Assembly (NCBI GenBank): GCA_002786025.1
Contig: NHNW01000033.1
Coordinates: 310,001-374,000, forward strand
Source of the DNA: Zasmidium citrigriseum
Lineage: Eukaryota; Ascomycota; Dothideomycetes; Mycosphaerellales; Mycosphaerellaceae
Reading direction: 5' to 3'
DNA: 64,000 nt
Below, piece by piece: positions 10,758 to 22,466 of this stretch. Within the stretch, counting starts at the first letter, position 1, and each line of letters opens with the position of its first letter. The translations under genes and the position numbers were made by a program. The notes beneath the pieces were generated by a model, which was not told where the DNA came from, did no database searches, and saw only the letters and a program-made list of their open reading frames with translations.

Positions 10758-12530
10758 CTATACCAAAGTCTCCTGTTCTCGCACAGCACGCCTCCTAGCC
10801 ATTCATCGATCTCCAACACTAGTGCCGTTTTGCTGTTGCCTGTTGGAGAAAGGTCGCCCATCTCGTGTCTGGTAGCATCCTTGAATCCTTTGAGCGACGG
10901 TGTATGTACAGATACCTTTAGTCAGGGGAGCCCGACATCTGTAACAGCAGTGGCCAGTGGTCATGTGGAGTGAAGAGGCCATTGGAGGCTTAGCCAGTGC
11001 AATAATTCGCCTGCTAACTTTGTTGACCATGCCCTAAGCGATGCCATTCCGTCGTCCAATGCACTTTGGAGTAGTCTACCGCCCTCGTGCCGCCCACCAT
11101 CAATCCGCCGGCGTGATAGATGAGGGCTCCGGCCTGCAGGATATGATCCTACCTGTCAATTGCCGAGTTGAGGTTTCTTTTACGAATCGCTTAAAGCGTA
11201 AGGGTATACAGTCTGCCTCAGTGTGCTTGGATGGCATGGACCGGTTTCAAGTTAACACACTGACATGGCACGGCACCCTTTGATTCCCAATCCAGTCCCA
11301 GTAGGTTCCACTAACCACTCACTTTTCTCTATTATTGGGTGTATGTGTCTGAGGAGTAGTCAGTCCATCGAAGCTGTGCTCGCTACCTGAACCAGAATGG
11401 GCAGCGGCAGCCGCGTCAGAGCCTGAGGCGCAGGCCCAAGCCAGGATGTCCTTCGATGGGATGGTTCTACATCACGCGCTGCCATTTGTCCCGGTGCAGA
11501 CGATCAATTGCCGAACAGAGGCGAGCATCACATTGACTTTGTGCTGTGCACGTGGCAAGGTCGCAGCTCTTTGAATCGTTTAAGAGGGATCGAAGATGAG
11601 TTGGAGAAGAATCGGCTTTCCCGTGCCTGTATCTTCTATGAGGATTCAGAGTCTTGACAGAGCTCGAGAGGCCGATTTCTGGATCCATCAATGATTGCCA
11701 GTGGGAAGATCTACCAGAATCGAACTTAAAAGAGAGAACTCCCGTCGGTCGTGGGTCCTGCGGCCGCCTGCGCATGACGCAGATGTTGACGGTTTCTCCA
11801 ATTCTCCAAATTTTTCTCCATCGTGCGGCCAAGACCTCTTGATGCAGTTTGTATGCTTTCGGCTCCACGACGATCGTGGTTCGGACCGAACATGTTGATT
11901 CTTCGGTGGTTAGAACTTGCGTAATGCAAAGAGCCTCGATGGCGCCAAGCGTGTAGATGCTGGCGATGGTGCGAGAGACGCAGCGCTATGAGGGCAAGAA
12001 TAGCATGTTTTGCTACGTGGATACGAGGTCTGCGGTCCATTCAACCTTTTGCCAAGACATTGCAAATAGTGGCCGGCATGACCAAGCAAACTCAAAGACT
12101 CCGAGACCCTGAGGCTGTGCTGGCTTCTCCTTTACCATCCACTTCGACCAAACAGACAAGACGCTATTCATGAGCGCTCAAGCGATACATCGATCGGGAC
12201 TTGGAGAGCACCACCGGGAACTCCGACTGACGGCTATCCGGCCGACTGAGTCCTGTGTCCACACCACGGATCATTCATGCACGCTATCCTGCTGCCTGTC
12301 TGCTCGTGCAGCGTCGATCTGTATCGAGAGGATGAACCCGTCTCTGGACACTCTCCGGAATCTCGCAGGTAGTTCACCCGGTCAATGTCCTGGAAGATCT
12401 CGCGGGGATTCGTCCAGCACATCTCTAAACGTCAGGACTTCGGTCATGATGCGCTGCGAAAACTCTTCGAATGGAGGATGTGCAGACCCACGACAGCGCC
12501 AATGCATCGCTGAGTGTTTGAACGCCACTC
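10758..12530. other. Gene-poor intergenic region
   Basis: About 1.8 kb without a convincing gene. The longest frame (minus, 11868-11467, about 133 codons) has no recognisable motif and no good start context. The region contains the only CTGCGGCC octamer I found left of the transposon block (near 11757), within a NotI-type GCGGCCGC. No RNA gene or repeat was recognised. Confidence 0.45.
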
Positions 12531-14169
12531 TCAAGTCGTATCGTCACCCGGCACTTGACGCCGCTCCCTGGCATGCCGCCTTTGCTTGAAGATACTTCCG
12601 CCAGTCCAGATGGCCGTTGGCACCGCCGTGAAGATGGAGACGCACCCCAGAATCAACGTTGCGGTTGGCCATCCATGAGACTCGTTGACCAAGCCTGCTA
12701 GAAGAGGACCGATCATGCTCCCAGCCGCCCATGCCATATTGAACAGCGCATATGCTTGGGCATACGCTCCATTCTTTCCAAAGAATCCAGGAGGATGTCT
12801 TGCTGCTTTCGCTTCTACTGCATACGCAATCTCTGCCATCACAGGGGTTAACGCGAGCGTGAGCCCAACACCGCAAAGGCCAAGCAGAGCGCAAAGCAGG
12901 ACCTTCTGACCAAGCGTGTTATGATCCACCAGCCGCAGGAGGATGAGAAATGGACAAGCCACAACAAATCCTGAAGTAGCCAGCCATCGCGGTCCATACT
13001 TGTCAGACATCTTCCCAACAACCGGCCCTATGAATGTGGCCACCACAACCGGAAGGAAGATCAAGCCCGCACCCGTCGAGTTCCATCCGAAGGTGTCTCT
13101 GACGAACAACGGCAAGATGGAGTCGAAAGAGGTCAGCAAGGTGGACTGCATTATGCACGCCCACAATGCGCATAAGACTCTTCGGGAGCCGAAGAGGAAG
13201 ACCACTGGCGGAAGATGCTTGACAAACTTCTTGATCGGAGCAGGGGCGCCTTGAGGTACCGCCGCCTCTGCGGCGCTTTCTGGAAGCGCATGTCCCTCGA
13301 CAGTGTCAATGGGCTTCTCGTCTCTTTGATCTGCGCCCTTGGCTGAGGAATCTCTCTCCACATCCATGGCGACATCTTGCTGCTCGCTGGCCTTGGTCTG
13401 TTCCACTGCAACTTCTGCAAGCCATCTGCGAGCTGTCTTCTTCTCGATCATAGCGAATCGCAGGATAATGTCGAGTGCGATGAGCCCGAACGCCATCGCA
13501 TAGACGGAATAGTAGCCAGCGTTCGCGAACACGATGCCGCCTAGCAGTGGGGCCAGCAGAATTGCCAGACTCATCGAAAGACCCACATAGCCCATGGCGA
13601 CTCCAATTTCGTCCGCGCCTACGGTGTCGACCAACAGAGCCAATCCGACGACCCAAACAACGGCAGCGCTTGCTCCTTGGAGGACTCGGCCAGCTGCAAA
13701 TAATCCAATGCTATTCGCGACACACAGCATTGCCGTCGATCCTCCGAGGATGACTAGCCCGATCATGAACATGAATTGTCGGGACTTCATGCGATCCGCC
13801 AACCAGCCGAAAAGAGGCGCCGTGACTAGCAACGCTGCTCCATATACTGCGAGGCTAGAACAGTACGATCAGCACGATAACCAGTCCATGCGGAAGGGTC
13901 GAAGGCGTACAATATTGAGACCCATGTCTGCACATTGTCTGGGGCAATATTCGCTCGAGAAGTAAGTGCGAATGGGAATACCGGCACTACGATGCCGTAC
14001 GCCTATGTATCGTTCATCAGTGATGCTGGCCGGATGAAAGGATCTGACGACTCACGAAAATATCTGTGAAGACCGCGGTGGAGACGACAACGATGATGAA
14101 GGTCTTGGAGCTTCTGAACTCCAAGAAGATCGGCGGCTGCGACTCCGAACCAAACAGCCAAGCTAACAT
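12531..14169 (-). CDS. MFS transporter, DHA1 / vesicular amine transporter-like
   Basis: Exons 14169-14056, 14002-13911 and 13854-12531 join into 509 residues; introns of 53 and 56 nt are GT-AG (second with TGCTGAT). It begins MLAWLFGSESQPP, followed by TM1 and the SRANIAPDNVQTWVS loop. TM2 is followed by GWLADRMKSRQ, the MFS motif A. Next come GRVLQGASAAVVWVVGLALLVDTVG (TM4, drug:H+ antiporter-like) and GYVGLSMSLAILLAPLLGG (TM5). A long acidic cytosolic loop of about 60 residues links the halves. The second half repeats a motif-A-like loop, GKMSDKYGPRW. The C-terminus is a short basic tail. Proton-coupled export of amines, drugs or metabolites is the family role; the substrate is unknown. 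Confidence 0.88.
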
Positions 14170-15577
14170 TCTGATGTTGCGAATAGGAAAAGCTTCTGAC
14201 TGTCGAAGGTAGGCTGCAGTTTCTCAAGCAAAGACATGCCGCAAGTCCAACTCTATCATATGTTTGCTGCTGGAACGTATGAGTCAAAAGCTCCACCGAA
14301 TTGCTCTGATTTCTCGGTAACAGAGTACGATCGTGAAGGTGGCGATGATAGGTACGGGTAACGTTGAGGAAGATGGTGAAGTCACCACGACTGCATCACG
14401 CCGCATCGCCGTACTCTTTCAAGCATGGCGACTCCACAATATCGCACGCGAGGCCGGGGTGTGAAAAGAACAACCACGACGCTAACCCGGTGCGGCAGTG
14501 GATTACGGTAAGGTATGGAACAGTCCCAGCGAAAGCATACGCGCGGACCCCGACTTCAAATGCCAAGCATGCTAACATTGCTCTTCACCTCAAGAAGCTT
14601 ACAAGGACCTGGACGATTACTGAATGGAAGATGTAAATTGAGCTTTCATCTGTTATAACACATGCGAAGAAACGGCCAACTCAGGCACCGGATCTCAGCC
14701 ATGTGGAGTCGAAATCTTGAACATACCAGAGCCGTCAGCCGAAGTCATCAGCTCACCGTACATGAGGCATTCGTCGTCGCAAGTCGAATCCTCTGAACTG
14801 CGCTGCATGTGGAGAGATGAATCGACTGGCGGCAGGCTGAAAGCGCCAAACACTGGCCTGCCACAGGGAGATAGACAGCTTGACTTCAGACCGCCGGCGG
14901 CACACCACTTTGACAGAAAATGGCAACGACGGTATGCCACGCTCCAAAATCGACCTCGCTCTTCGCTCGAGCGATTGGGCGAGCCTTATACGTGGCGTCT
15001 CGACGAGCAAGCCAAATTGAGCCCTCGAGTCGGAGCCCCCGCCAACCCGCCCTGGATGCTTCTCCTCGTTACTTCTGAAGATCATGTCGCATGCTATGCT
15101 TGAGGTCTGAGGATACATTGCGGTGAGCAGAGCACTCACTTGTCACAGCAGAGAGACGGCCTTTCACTTCTACTGATAACGCAATGCTACGGGTTCTTGA
15201 GCTTCAGCGTGGTTTAGTCTTCGTCCAACGTGGCACGCCACACAAGCATGCTGGTGCATGGTCTGTCAGGCAAAAGAGCCGACGCCACGGATAATACGAC
15301 AAGCTCACGGCACTTCAACCACAACGTTTGACCCGAAAGCACCGAGCACCAACCCGTCCTCGGCGGCCGGGAGGACTGTTGCCGAGCTACACCGACGCTA
15401 TAACCAACTACCATCAAACCGACGTATACGAGAAGAATGCACGAACTCCGCAGTACGTACGACTTTGCGGATCTTGTAGAACCTGGGGAAAGTCTGGGGA
15501 AGAGATCTGGGGTATAAGAAGTGAGGTGAGTTAGGGCAAAATCGAGGTATGTGCCGGTCAACGCCCTTGACCTCAAA
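14170..15577. other. Intergenic region upstream of the GH106 gene
   Basis: About 1.4 kb between divergent genes. Frames of up to about 128 codons on both strands lack motifs and consistent splice signals. The right end carries the GH106 promoter, including TATAAGAA at 15513. Confidence 0.4.
15513..15520 (+). promoter_or_regulatory. Possible TATA box of the GH106 gene
   Basis: TATAAGAA lies 65 nt upstream of the ATG at 15578, a usual distance in filamentous fungi. Sequence match only. Confidence 0.35.
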
Positions 15578-18500
15578 ATGAAGACACTCTTTACCACCAT
15601 TGCATTCAGTTTCGTTTTCCTCGGTGGGCGAGCGGCTTCACACGCAGATCTAGGAACCTTCAAGAACCCGTCTCCTCTGGCTCGGCCAAGGTTTCGATAC
15701 TGGGTTCCTGATGCCTCGGTCAACCTATCGACAATTCGGAGAGATATTGCCGATGCTGGCAGCGTAGGTGCCGGTGAGTGAAAGCATGAAATAGATCACC
15801 TCTTTTCGTTATACTGACGGACTGCAGGGGGAGTCGAATTGCTTGGTTACTACAACTATGGCGATATCGAGTCCGGAGCGGGCATCATTCCTGTCGACTG
15901 GGCCAAGTACGGATGGGGCACACAGGCTTGGAGTACGGATCGAACAACCACATCAGCGTTGCGAGGCTGACGATATTTCAGGGGAACTTCAAGATGTTGC
16001 TCTACAGGCGACCAAGGACAACGACCTAGTCATCGACCTAGCTCTCGGACCGAACCAAGGCGCTGGTGTCCCTGCCCCAGTCGATGACGATGGGCTTCAA
16101 TGGGATCTCCAGCCCTTCAATGTCTCCATTCCGATCGGCGGCAATTTTACTGGTCTTCTACCTGGATGGGGAGCTGGCCGGTTGGTCTCGGCCTCCACTG
16201 CGCTGATCAGTGCTTCTGCGAACATCAGCTCCGTGATGACATACACACTAGCTGCCGAATCACTGGAGACAGTTACGGATCGAGTGGGCGGCGATGGTCA
16301 TCTATCCATGCAGATGCCGTCCGATGTTCGAGGAGAACATTTCTTGCTGTTCGCATACTACCTGACCCACACGCAAAATCGCGAACAGCAGACTCCGGAG
16401 CTAGTGATTTCTGGAGAAGGCGTGCAACAGTCACCGGTAACTTTTTTCTTGCAAAACGGCTCTTGGGTCGTCGATCATTTTTCTTCGAGAGGCGCCGAGC
16501 AGGTCGCAATGTTCTGGAAGCAGTACCTACTGAATGGAGACGACACCGCGGCGCTCGTCCAGGAGGTCGGTCACTACATGTGGGAAGATTCTCAAGAGTT
16601 CAAGGCCAACATTCTGTGGACTCCTCGCGTGCCACAGGCATTTCGAGCTAAGCACGGCTATGCTATTGACAGGTACATACCACTTCTACTGCATGATAAC
16701 GGAGGCGGAATCAGCATCTTTGGGAGTGCCAAGACGGCCGCTTTTATTACCGATGAAGCCGATTCTGGCGCCAGCCATGTGATGGACTATCGTCAGACGG
16801 TATGTAGGTACTGTTTCCGCTCGACTGCCGAATGCTAATTCCCGTAGATGACCGAACTTAACAAAGAGTATCTGAATGGTCTTACCAAATTCGCAAACTC
16901 CATCGGAATGCAGTCGTCCGCACAGGTAGCGTACAACTTCCCCTTGGACATGCTGGCGAACGTTCCCCATATGGATACCCCAGAGTGTGAGACTCTTGGA
17001 TTCGCCCACGACATCGACAGCTATCGTCAATTTGCTGGACCTGCGAATCTTGCTGGCAAGGGTGTGGTATCTTCGGAAGCCGGAGCGAACCCTTTGAGTG
17101 CATATCAGCAGACCGTCCCCGAACTGTTGTGGGATCTCAAGCGGTCGATAGTTGGTGGCGTGAACGCATTCGTTCTCCATGGGATGCCCTACTCGGGCTA
17201 CTATCCCAACACAACTTGGTTCGTAAGTTGACGCAGTATATGAGCAGAACTGACGGGCGACAGGCCTTCGTATACAACGTTCACGTACATCTTCGCCGAG
17301 ATGCACAACCGTCACCAGCCTGGATGGGAGCACTACCGAGACTTCATGGACTATACAGCAAGAAATCAACACATGACACAGAGCGGTGTGCCGAAAGTAG
17401 ACATCGCATTCTGGTTGAAGAGCACCTCGTACACCAGCGTACCTCGGAGTTACCAGCCCACAGACCTCGAACGAGCGGGCTATACATACGAGTATCTGTC
17501 GCCAGACGACTTCGCCTTGCCGGATGTTTATGTCGAGGACGGCATCTTGGCGCCACATCGACAGTCCTTTCAAGCCCTGGTCATCCGGGGCAATGATACT
17601 TTGACTGCAGCGGGTGTCCAGAAGCTTTCAATATGGGCTGACGAAGGTCTTCGCATCATTTTCTCGGGCGGTATACCCTTTAACATATCTGGAACGATCT
17701 CGGCAGAGGCCCGTCACAAGATCAACGAGACTCTCACCGGGCTAACGCAGCGGCCGAACGTGCACGTTGTCCCTTACGATGGGCTGGCACAGTCCCTGTC
17801 CTCCATCGGGATCCGCCCTAAGGTTTCACTCTTTGGGTCGGACGACATTTGGTACACGCGATGGCGAGAGACCGCGGAGGAGAGCATGATCTTTCTCTAT
17901 TGGGATGCTCTGGGAATTTCGGCAGAGAATGCTTCATCCCGAAAGACCATCGAAGTCGCAGCCAACGGGAGGCCGTATGTCTACGAGGCCTGGACGGGAT
18001 CCCAGAAGCCTTTCGAAGACTTCACTCAACGTGGGAACGGTACCACTCTGTCACTGTCCTTAGCAGGCAATCAGTCGACCATCATCGCTTTCAGAAAGCA
18101 AGAGCGACCGCGGAGGTCTTCATCCAAGTGCGTTCTCGCACAAACGATCGACCTGAGCAGAGACTGGACGTTGACTATCGAATCGTGGTCTCCTCCAGAC
18201 AACATCTTCGACATTGAGGGAACGATCAAGCGTAATAGCACTTATGAGATCGACAGACTCGTCCCCTGGAACAAGCTGTCGGTTGGAAAGAATTTGACCT
18301 TCGTCTCGGGCCGCGGCTTCTATCGTAAAGCATTCTTTTGGGAGCCATCGTATGGCCCTCATGTCCAAAGGGCGGTACTCTCCATGAGTCCCATCATTCA
18401 CACAGCCCGGCTGTATGTCAACGGCCACCAAATGCCTGCGCTTGACGTTACGGCGCCTGAGGCAGACATCCTTCCGTATCTCCGTCGAGGCGAGAACACC

Positions 18501-18692
18501 ATCGATGTCGTAGTCAGCACGCCACTGGGCAATGCCATGCTTCCGGTTGTGGATCAGCTTCTGACCATGGGAGCCCCAGCAACAGAACTGTCTCCGGATA
18601 TGGCCGCAGTGATCGGTGGAAGCTCACTCATTCAGCCGCGAGAATATGGATTGGTTGGGAAGGTGGTGTTGAATCTTTTCCAACGACAGTGA
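15578..18692 (+). CDS. Secreted GH106-type alpha-L-rhamnosidase-like glycoside hydrolase
   Basis: Five exons, 15578-15773, 15828-15932, 15982-16799, 16848-17218 and 17264-18692, give 972 residues. A signal peptide (MKTLFTTIAFSFVFLGGRAAS) precedes PRFRYWVPDASVNL, GAGGVELLGYYNYGD and LVIDLALGPNQGAGVP, all typical of the GH106 catalytic region. YPNTTWPSYTTFTYIFAEM and ARNQHMTQSG in the middle also fit. The C-terminal third (LSRDWTLTIESWSPPDN, FYRKAFFWEP, ARLYVNGHQMPALDVTAPE) resembles a beta-sandwich carbohydrate-binding domain. The likely role is removal of terminal rhamnose from pectic or other plant or microbial polysaccharides outside the cell. Introns 1-3 have ordinary donors; intron 4 (17219-17263) keeps the frame only with donor GTTCGT, two bases before a better-looking GTAAGT. 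TATAAGAA precedes the start. Confidence 0.85.
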
Positions 18693-18876
18693 CCGTTGAG
18701 CCAGCCGCACAAACAGAGTAACCTTTGATTCGGAGTCGAAAGATGAAGTTGAGTTTCGACAGCTGCATTGGTCCACAGAACCCCATGGTGATAAGTATTA
18801 ATCTCAAATGAGGGGTGATCGTTGACTTGAATAGATGCCAAGCACGAGTTTGTCCTCCAAAGATGCCGATAGCCAC

Positions 18877-19683
18877 ATGGTCCCGCGGAGCCTCATACAG
18901 ATACACTTTCCCGGACACATGCCTTGACACTCAAAGACGCCTTTCTTCAAGTCGTCAAGGCCCGATCCCGCGACCGAATTCTTCCCTGTAGGGACCGCAC
19001 TCAAACGGTTCAAAATCAAAGTCTATCCCTACAGTCGACGGCTGGGAGTCTATCCAGACAACGACCTCGCAGATCTGCCCAAGCCACACAGTTGGGTCAC
19101 GCAGACCTCGCATACCGACTCGTGGTTGGAGTTGCTATCGAAGGACGGTGAGCTGGGTAAAGTATCGACATCCGGCAACGATGCAAGCGAGATCGTAATT
19201 ACACTAGGCCGCGACATTCCGAGTCCGCGCGACGACATCGCTGTGCGCGAGTATCGATTGCGTAGAACAGAGGTAAGAGGAGGTCACGATTGGAGGCTCT
19301 CGCTCCCTTCTGAAGGTGCGAATCCCCTTGGTCTTGTCTGGAATGTTCCCTCCTCGGCATCACGGCAATGGAACGCCTATCTCGCCATCGATACCGGTGA
19401 CAACATTCCACTCGCACTCGAACTCTGGCGATCCAGATTCTGGCTGTGGCATCGCCATCCTCAACTATTCCTTCGCGCGGATTTAGGTCTTGGGATGGAG
19501 ACGCTTGTGTTGCTGGCAACTCTAGGAGCAAGCGATTTAGCAGGGATACATAAGTTTGCAGTGCGTGAAGAGCGAGAGAGAGTGGCTAAGAGAAAGCGAG
19601 AAATCGAGCAGAGGCGGAAAGCTAGTAGTGGGGGCAGCGGTGGGGGAGGGGGTGGGAGCGGGGGAGTAAGACACGATATATAG
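18877..19683 (+). pseudogene. Orphan gene interrupted by an in-frame TGA (pseudogene or missing first exon)
   Basis: One plus-strand frame is protein-like from 18928 to the stop at 19681-19683: KTPFFKSSRPDPATEFFPVG, then RFKIKVYPYSRRLGVYPDND, a middle part with LRRTEVRGGHDWRLSLPSEG, a hydrophobic stretch near LGMETLVLLATLGAS, a coiled basic segment (EERERVAKRKREIEQRRK) and a Gly/Ser-rich tail. Upstream in the same frame an ATG at 18877 opens 16 codons and is cut off by TGA at 18925-18927. CGA to TGA is a C-to-T change and could be a RIP leak from the adjoining block. Alternatively a first exon splices to AG at 18935-18936. No later in-frame ATG exists until near the C-terminus. I do not recognise the family. 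Confidence 0.45.
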
Positions 19684-20193
19684 ATAGAGGGCGAGAAAGT
19701 GCATGAGTTCTTGTAGCTGCCAGACTGTTTTGCGCCAAGCGTCCCAAGTGGGTGTAGCGCCGTCCCGATTCGAGTTACGGAAAACGCAAAAGCCTTGCTT
19801 AATAAGCGAGGCTGCCAAACGAGGCTTTGAGCCATAAAGTCCCTGTAGGCCTTAGTCTATACATGTAACTGTATTAGAGACAGTATGTAATAATGTACCG
19901 AACGCTAAAGACAATCCGGTCAAAATTAAAGGCGTAAGAGATTTAAATTTTTTGAAACTCGAGGAACGAACATGGCCAACCAGTTATAGCGCACTGTCTT
20001 TACTTCGCCTAACCCCGGACATGATGCATCTAGACGTACATACTTCCATATCTAATTACTAGAACAATTCATTAAGAATTGCGTGTTCTAGAGCCATTTT
20101 GATTTCGAGAAGCTAGACTACGACCTTAGGCTACGAGGCGGATATCGAGATGTAATCTAGCGTCTAACTATAGAGTTTATTAGAAGGCTATAG
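19684..20193. other. Left border of the RIP-mutated block
   Basis: From about 19840 the composition shifts to TA-rich sequence with CpA/TpG scarce, and no frame is open. No element could be assigned to this 0.5 kb. Confidence 0.5.
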
Positions 20194-20654
20194 GGATCTA
20201 ACGCCTATAGCGATCTAACGCCTATACGGGATCCAACGCCCATAGCCTTACTTACTAAGCAAGGCTATGGGCATTGGGAAGTCACGTGACGGCTTACGTA
20301 ATCATCTAGAACCTCCTGGATGATTTGTCTCCCCGTAGGCTAGACCTAATCGGGAAGGAGCTATACCCGATTAAGATGCTTGGCGTGGAACCTTCTAGCA
20401 GCTACCGGAATTCGTCGCAGTTAATTTCTAATCAACTGCTAATCGATTCCTAATCAATGTGTCGACTGTATTCTATAAGATTCTATTAGGCGTAAGTATT
20501 AGTAATGTATATACGCTATAGAAGATTCTAGATGCGATATCGTCGTATATATAAGGGTGTGAATAGTCTCGCTAGATAGGATGAATCTAAGCACTTCTCT
20601 TCTACTCTATACGACCCTCTACTACTTCCGCTACACTTTTAACATATTATAAGG
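20194..20654 (+). repeat. Probable Copia-type LTR remnant with TATA box and hairpin
   Basis: This lies directly upstream of Copia coding remnants. It contains three near-copies of GATCTAACGCCTATA (about 20195-20243), a perfect 12-bp inverted repeat (20238-20249 and 20261-20272, 11-nt loop) and a TATA-like TATATATAAGG at 20546. It ends ACTTTTAACA before coding-like sequence. The order of promoter and then element sequence fits an LTR, but no second copy is present, so the call is inferred. Confidence 0.35.
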
Positions 20655-21265
20655 TAAAGAAACTCGACTCTAGAGCTAGAAAAGCTATACTACTAGGTTT
20701 TGGCCAAAACTAATATAAGCTTCTAGATTTAGAAATAAAGAAGCTAGTTTAGGTAAGAGACGTTACTATACTACAAGGTGTCTTTCTAAGAGATACAACA
20801 CGTAATTTTAAAGGCTTAGAAGTCGAGTATAGTATCGACAAAGAAGGTGGACAATTGCAAGTTAAAATCGAAGGTGCTGAAAATTTCGAAGCTCAAACGG
20901 CCCAATCGGGCCTAGCGCTGGCCGAGTTCAGACCGCGCTATGCCCGATTAGGCAGTCTAAGCGAAGAACATTCTAGACATTCTGAAAATCCAGAGAATTT
21001 ATTGCAAAACGAGTTACAGATTATAGCCCATAGCTATAGGACTCTAGAGGATCCTATTACCTCTAAAGACGCTATACGTCTAGATAAAGAAGGCTAGACT
21101 AAGTCGATATAAAGCGAAATTAACGATTTAAACAAATTAAGAACTTAGGATCTAGTCGACCTGCCTAAAGATCGGAAAGTCCTTAAAGGGCAATAGGTCT
21201 ATAGAAAGCTTTTAAAGCTAAAGTCGCGGTAGGTCGTTAAAGGATTTGAAAGACTAATGCCTATC
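20655..21265 (+). mobile_element. Ty1/Copia retrotransposon fragment A (integrase C-terminus to start of RT)
   Basis: Conceptual reading gives KKLDSRARKAILLGFGQN, a block ending VRDVTILQGVFL, a linker, then DLVDLPKDRKVLKGQ-stop-VYRK and VVKGFE. These are the Copia segments that end the integrase and open the reverse transcriptase (W-E-L-V-D-LP...GK-WV-K...R-V--GF). Most internal stops are TAG, as expected from RIP of CAG or TGG. The linker frame is open from 20855 to 21097. The fragment stops abruptly where fragment B begins with integrase core, so the two pieces are out of order. Confidence 0.75.
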
Positions 21266-21901
21266 TAGATAAAGTAAGCATCGATATATACGGACCAATT
21301 AATCCTAAAACAAGACAAGGATTTCGTTATTTCCTTAGCATAGAAGCCGACCTTATTACGAATAAGTCGGAGGCATATAGTTCTATAAAGTCGTTTAAAA
21401 CTCGATCTGAAAACTCTCTTAGTAATACCAATAAGCGACCGTTCCTTAAAGCATTTAAAAGCGATAACGCAAAGGAATTTCTAAGTAAAACAAGTTACGG
21501 AATTCCTAACTACGCACGGGATTCGACACGAGCTATCTGCGCCGTATAGTCCCGAGCAAAACGGCCTAATAGAGCGACCTAATAGAACCCTTTTTAACAA
21601 GGTTAGAGCTATGCTTCTAGAAGCTAGATTACCTAAGGATATATGGGGTGAAGCATTACGAGCAGCTATATATCTTTATAATCGTACCCTACACTCATCT
21701 CTTAAAGATAAGGCTAGCCCGTATACGGCTAAATATAACAAAACGCCTAATATTAGCTATATTAGAACTTAGGGTTCTATCGTATATCATAAGCAATACA
21801 AGCTAAAGAAACTCGATAATCGCGCTAAGAAAGCAATCCTAATAGGATACGGATAAAACTAATATAAATTACTATATTTAGAGACAAGTAAGGCAGTTTG
21901 G

Positions 21902-21922
21902 GCTCGAGACGTTACGATTCTA
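21902..21922 (+). repeat. Target-site duplication, left copy (21 bp)
   Basis: These 21 bases, starting GCTCGAGACG and ending GATTCTA, recur exactly at 28233-28253. They belong to the Copia sequence encoding ARDVTIL and mark the LINE insertion. Confidence 0.9.
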
Positions 21923-22466
21923 CCCTAAGATGGGGACTTCAGGTTTGCAAAACGCAGCTCTTCTGAACTGATCTTGCTAATGAATGTCTTCTGTCTAGGG
22001 AGCAATAGTGTTTTGCGGTACCAAGCCATTGCTTCTAGGTACACGGTGCAGTGCCTCTTCGCGGATGCCCTAAGGGATACACGCTCGGGTCTAGCGCTCT
22101 CGGGCTTAAAGACCTAGCGGCCAAACGACTGCCCGCAAACTGAACTAATAGAGAGATTGGTACTGCCAAATCGCTCTATAAACCCTCTGCTACCTTACTA
22201 TCGACTGGCTCTAGATACCCTATTTCGACTATGCGCCTTGGCACCTCGGTAATAAGCGGGCACATCGGAATTAGAGTTTTCAGCCAAAGCGCCTAGTAAA
22301 ACAGGGGTAGGTGTATAATTGGCGCCGATCCACCTCCGTTAGGAACCGATTAGGTATAGTAAGAGCCCCAGCCGGCGGTTAACCGGTTAAAAGCCTCCAA
22401 GTTACATAAAAGGATCACACTACGTTACACACCGATTTGCTGCCCCTGGCGCCCGAGCTCCTCGCG

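Noticed and set aside
11467..11868. 133-codon minus-strand frame in the gene-poor region
   Set aside because: No motif, no splice continuation and composition unlike neighbouring genes.
16686..17573. 295-codon open frame on the minus strand
   Set aside because: Antisense to GH106 exons 3-5 and crosses their introns; no protein features.
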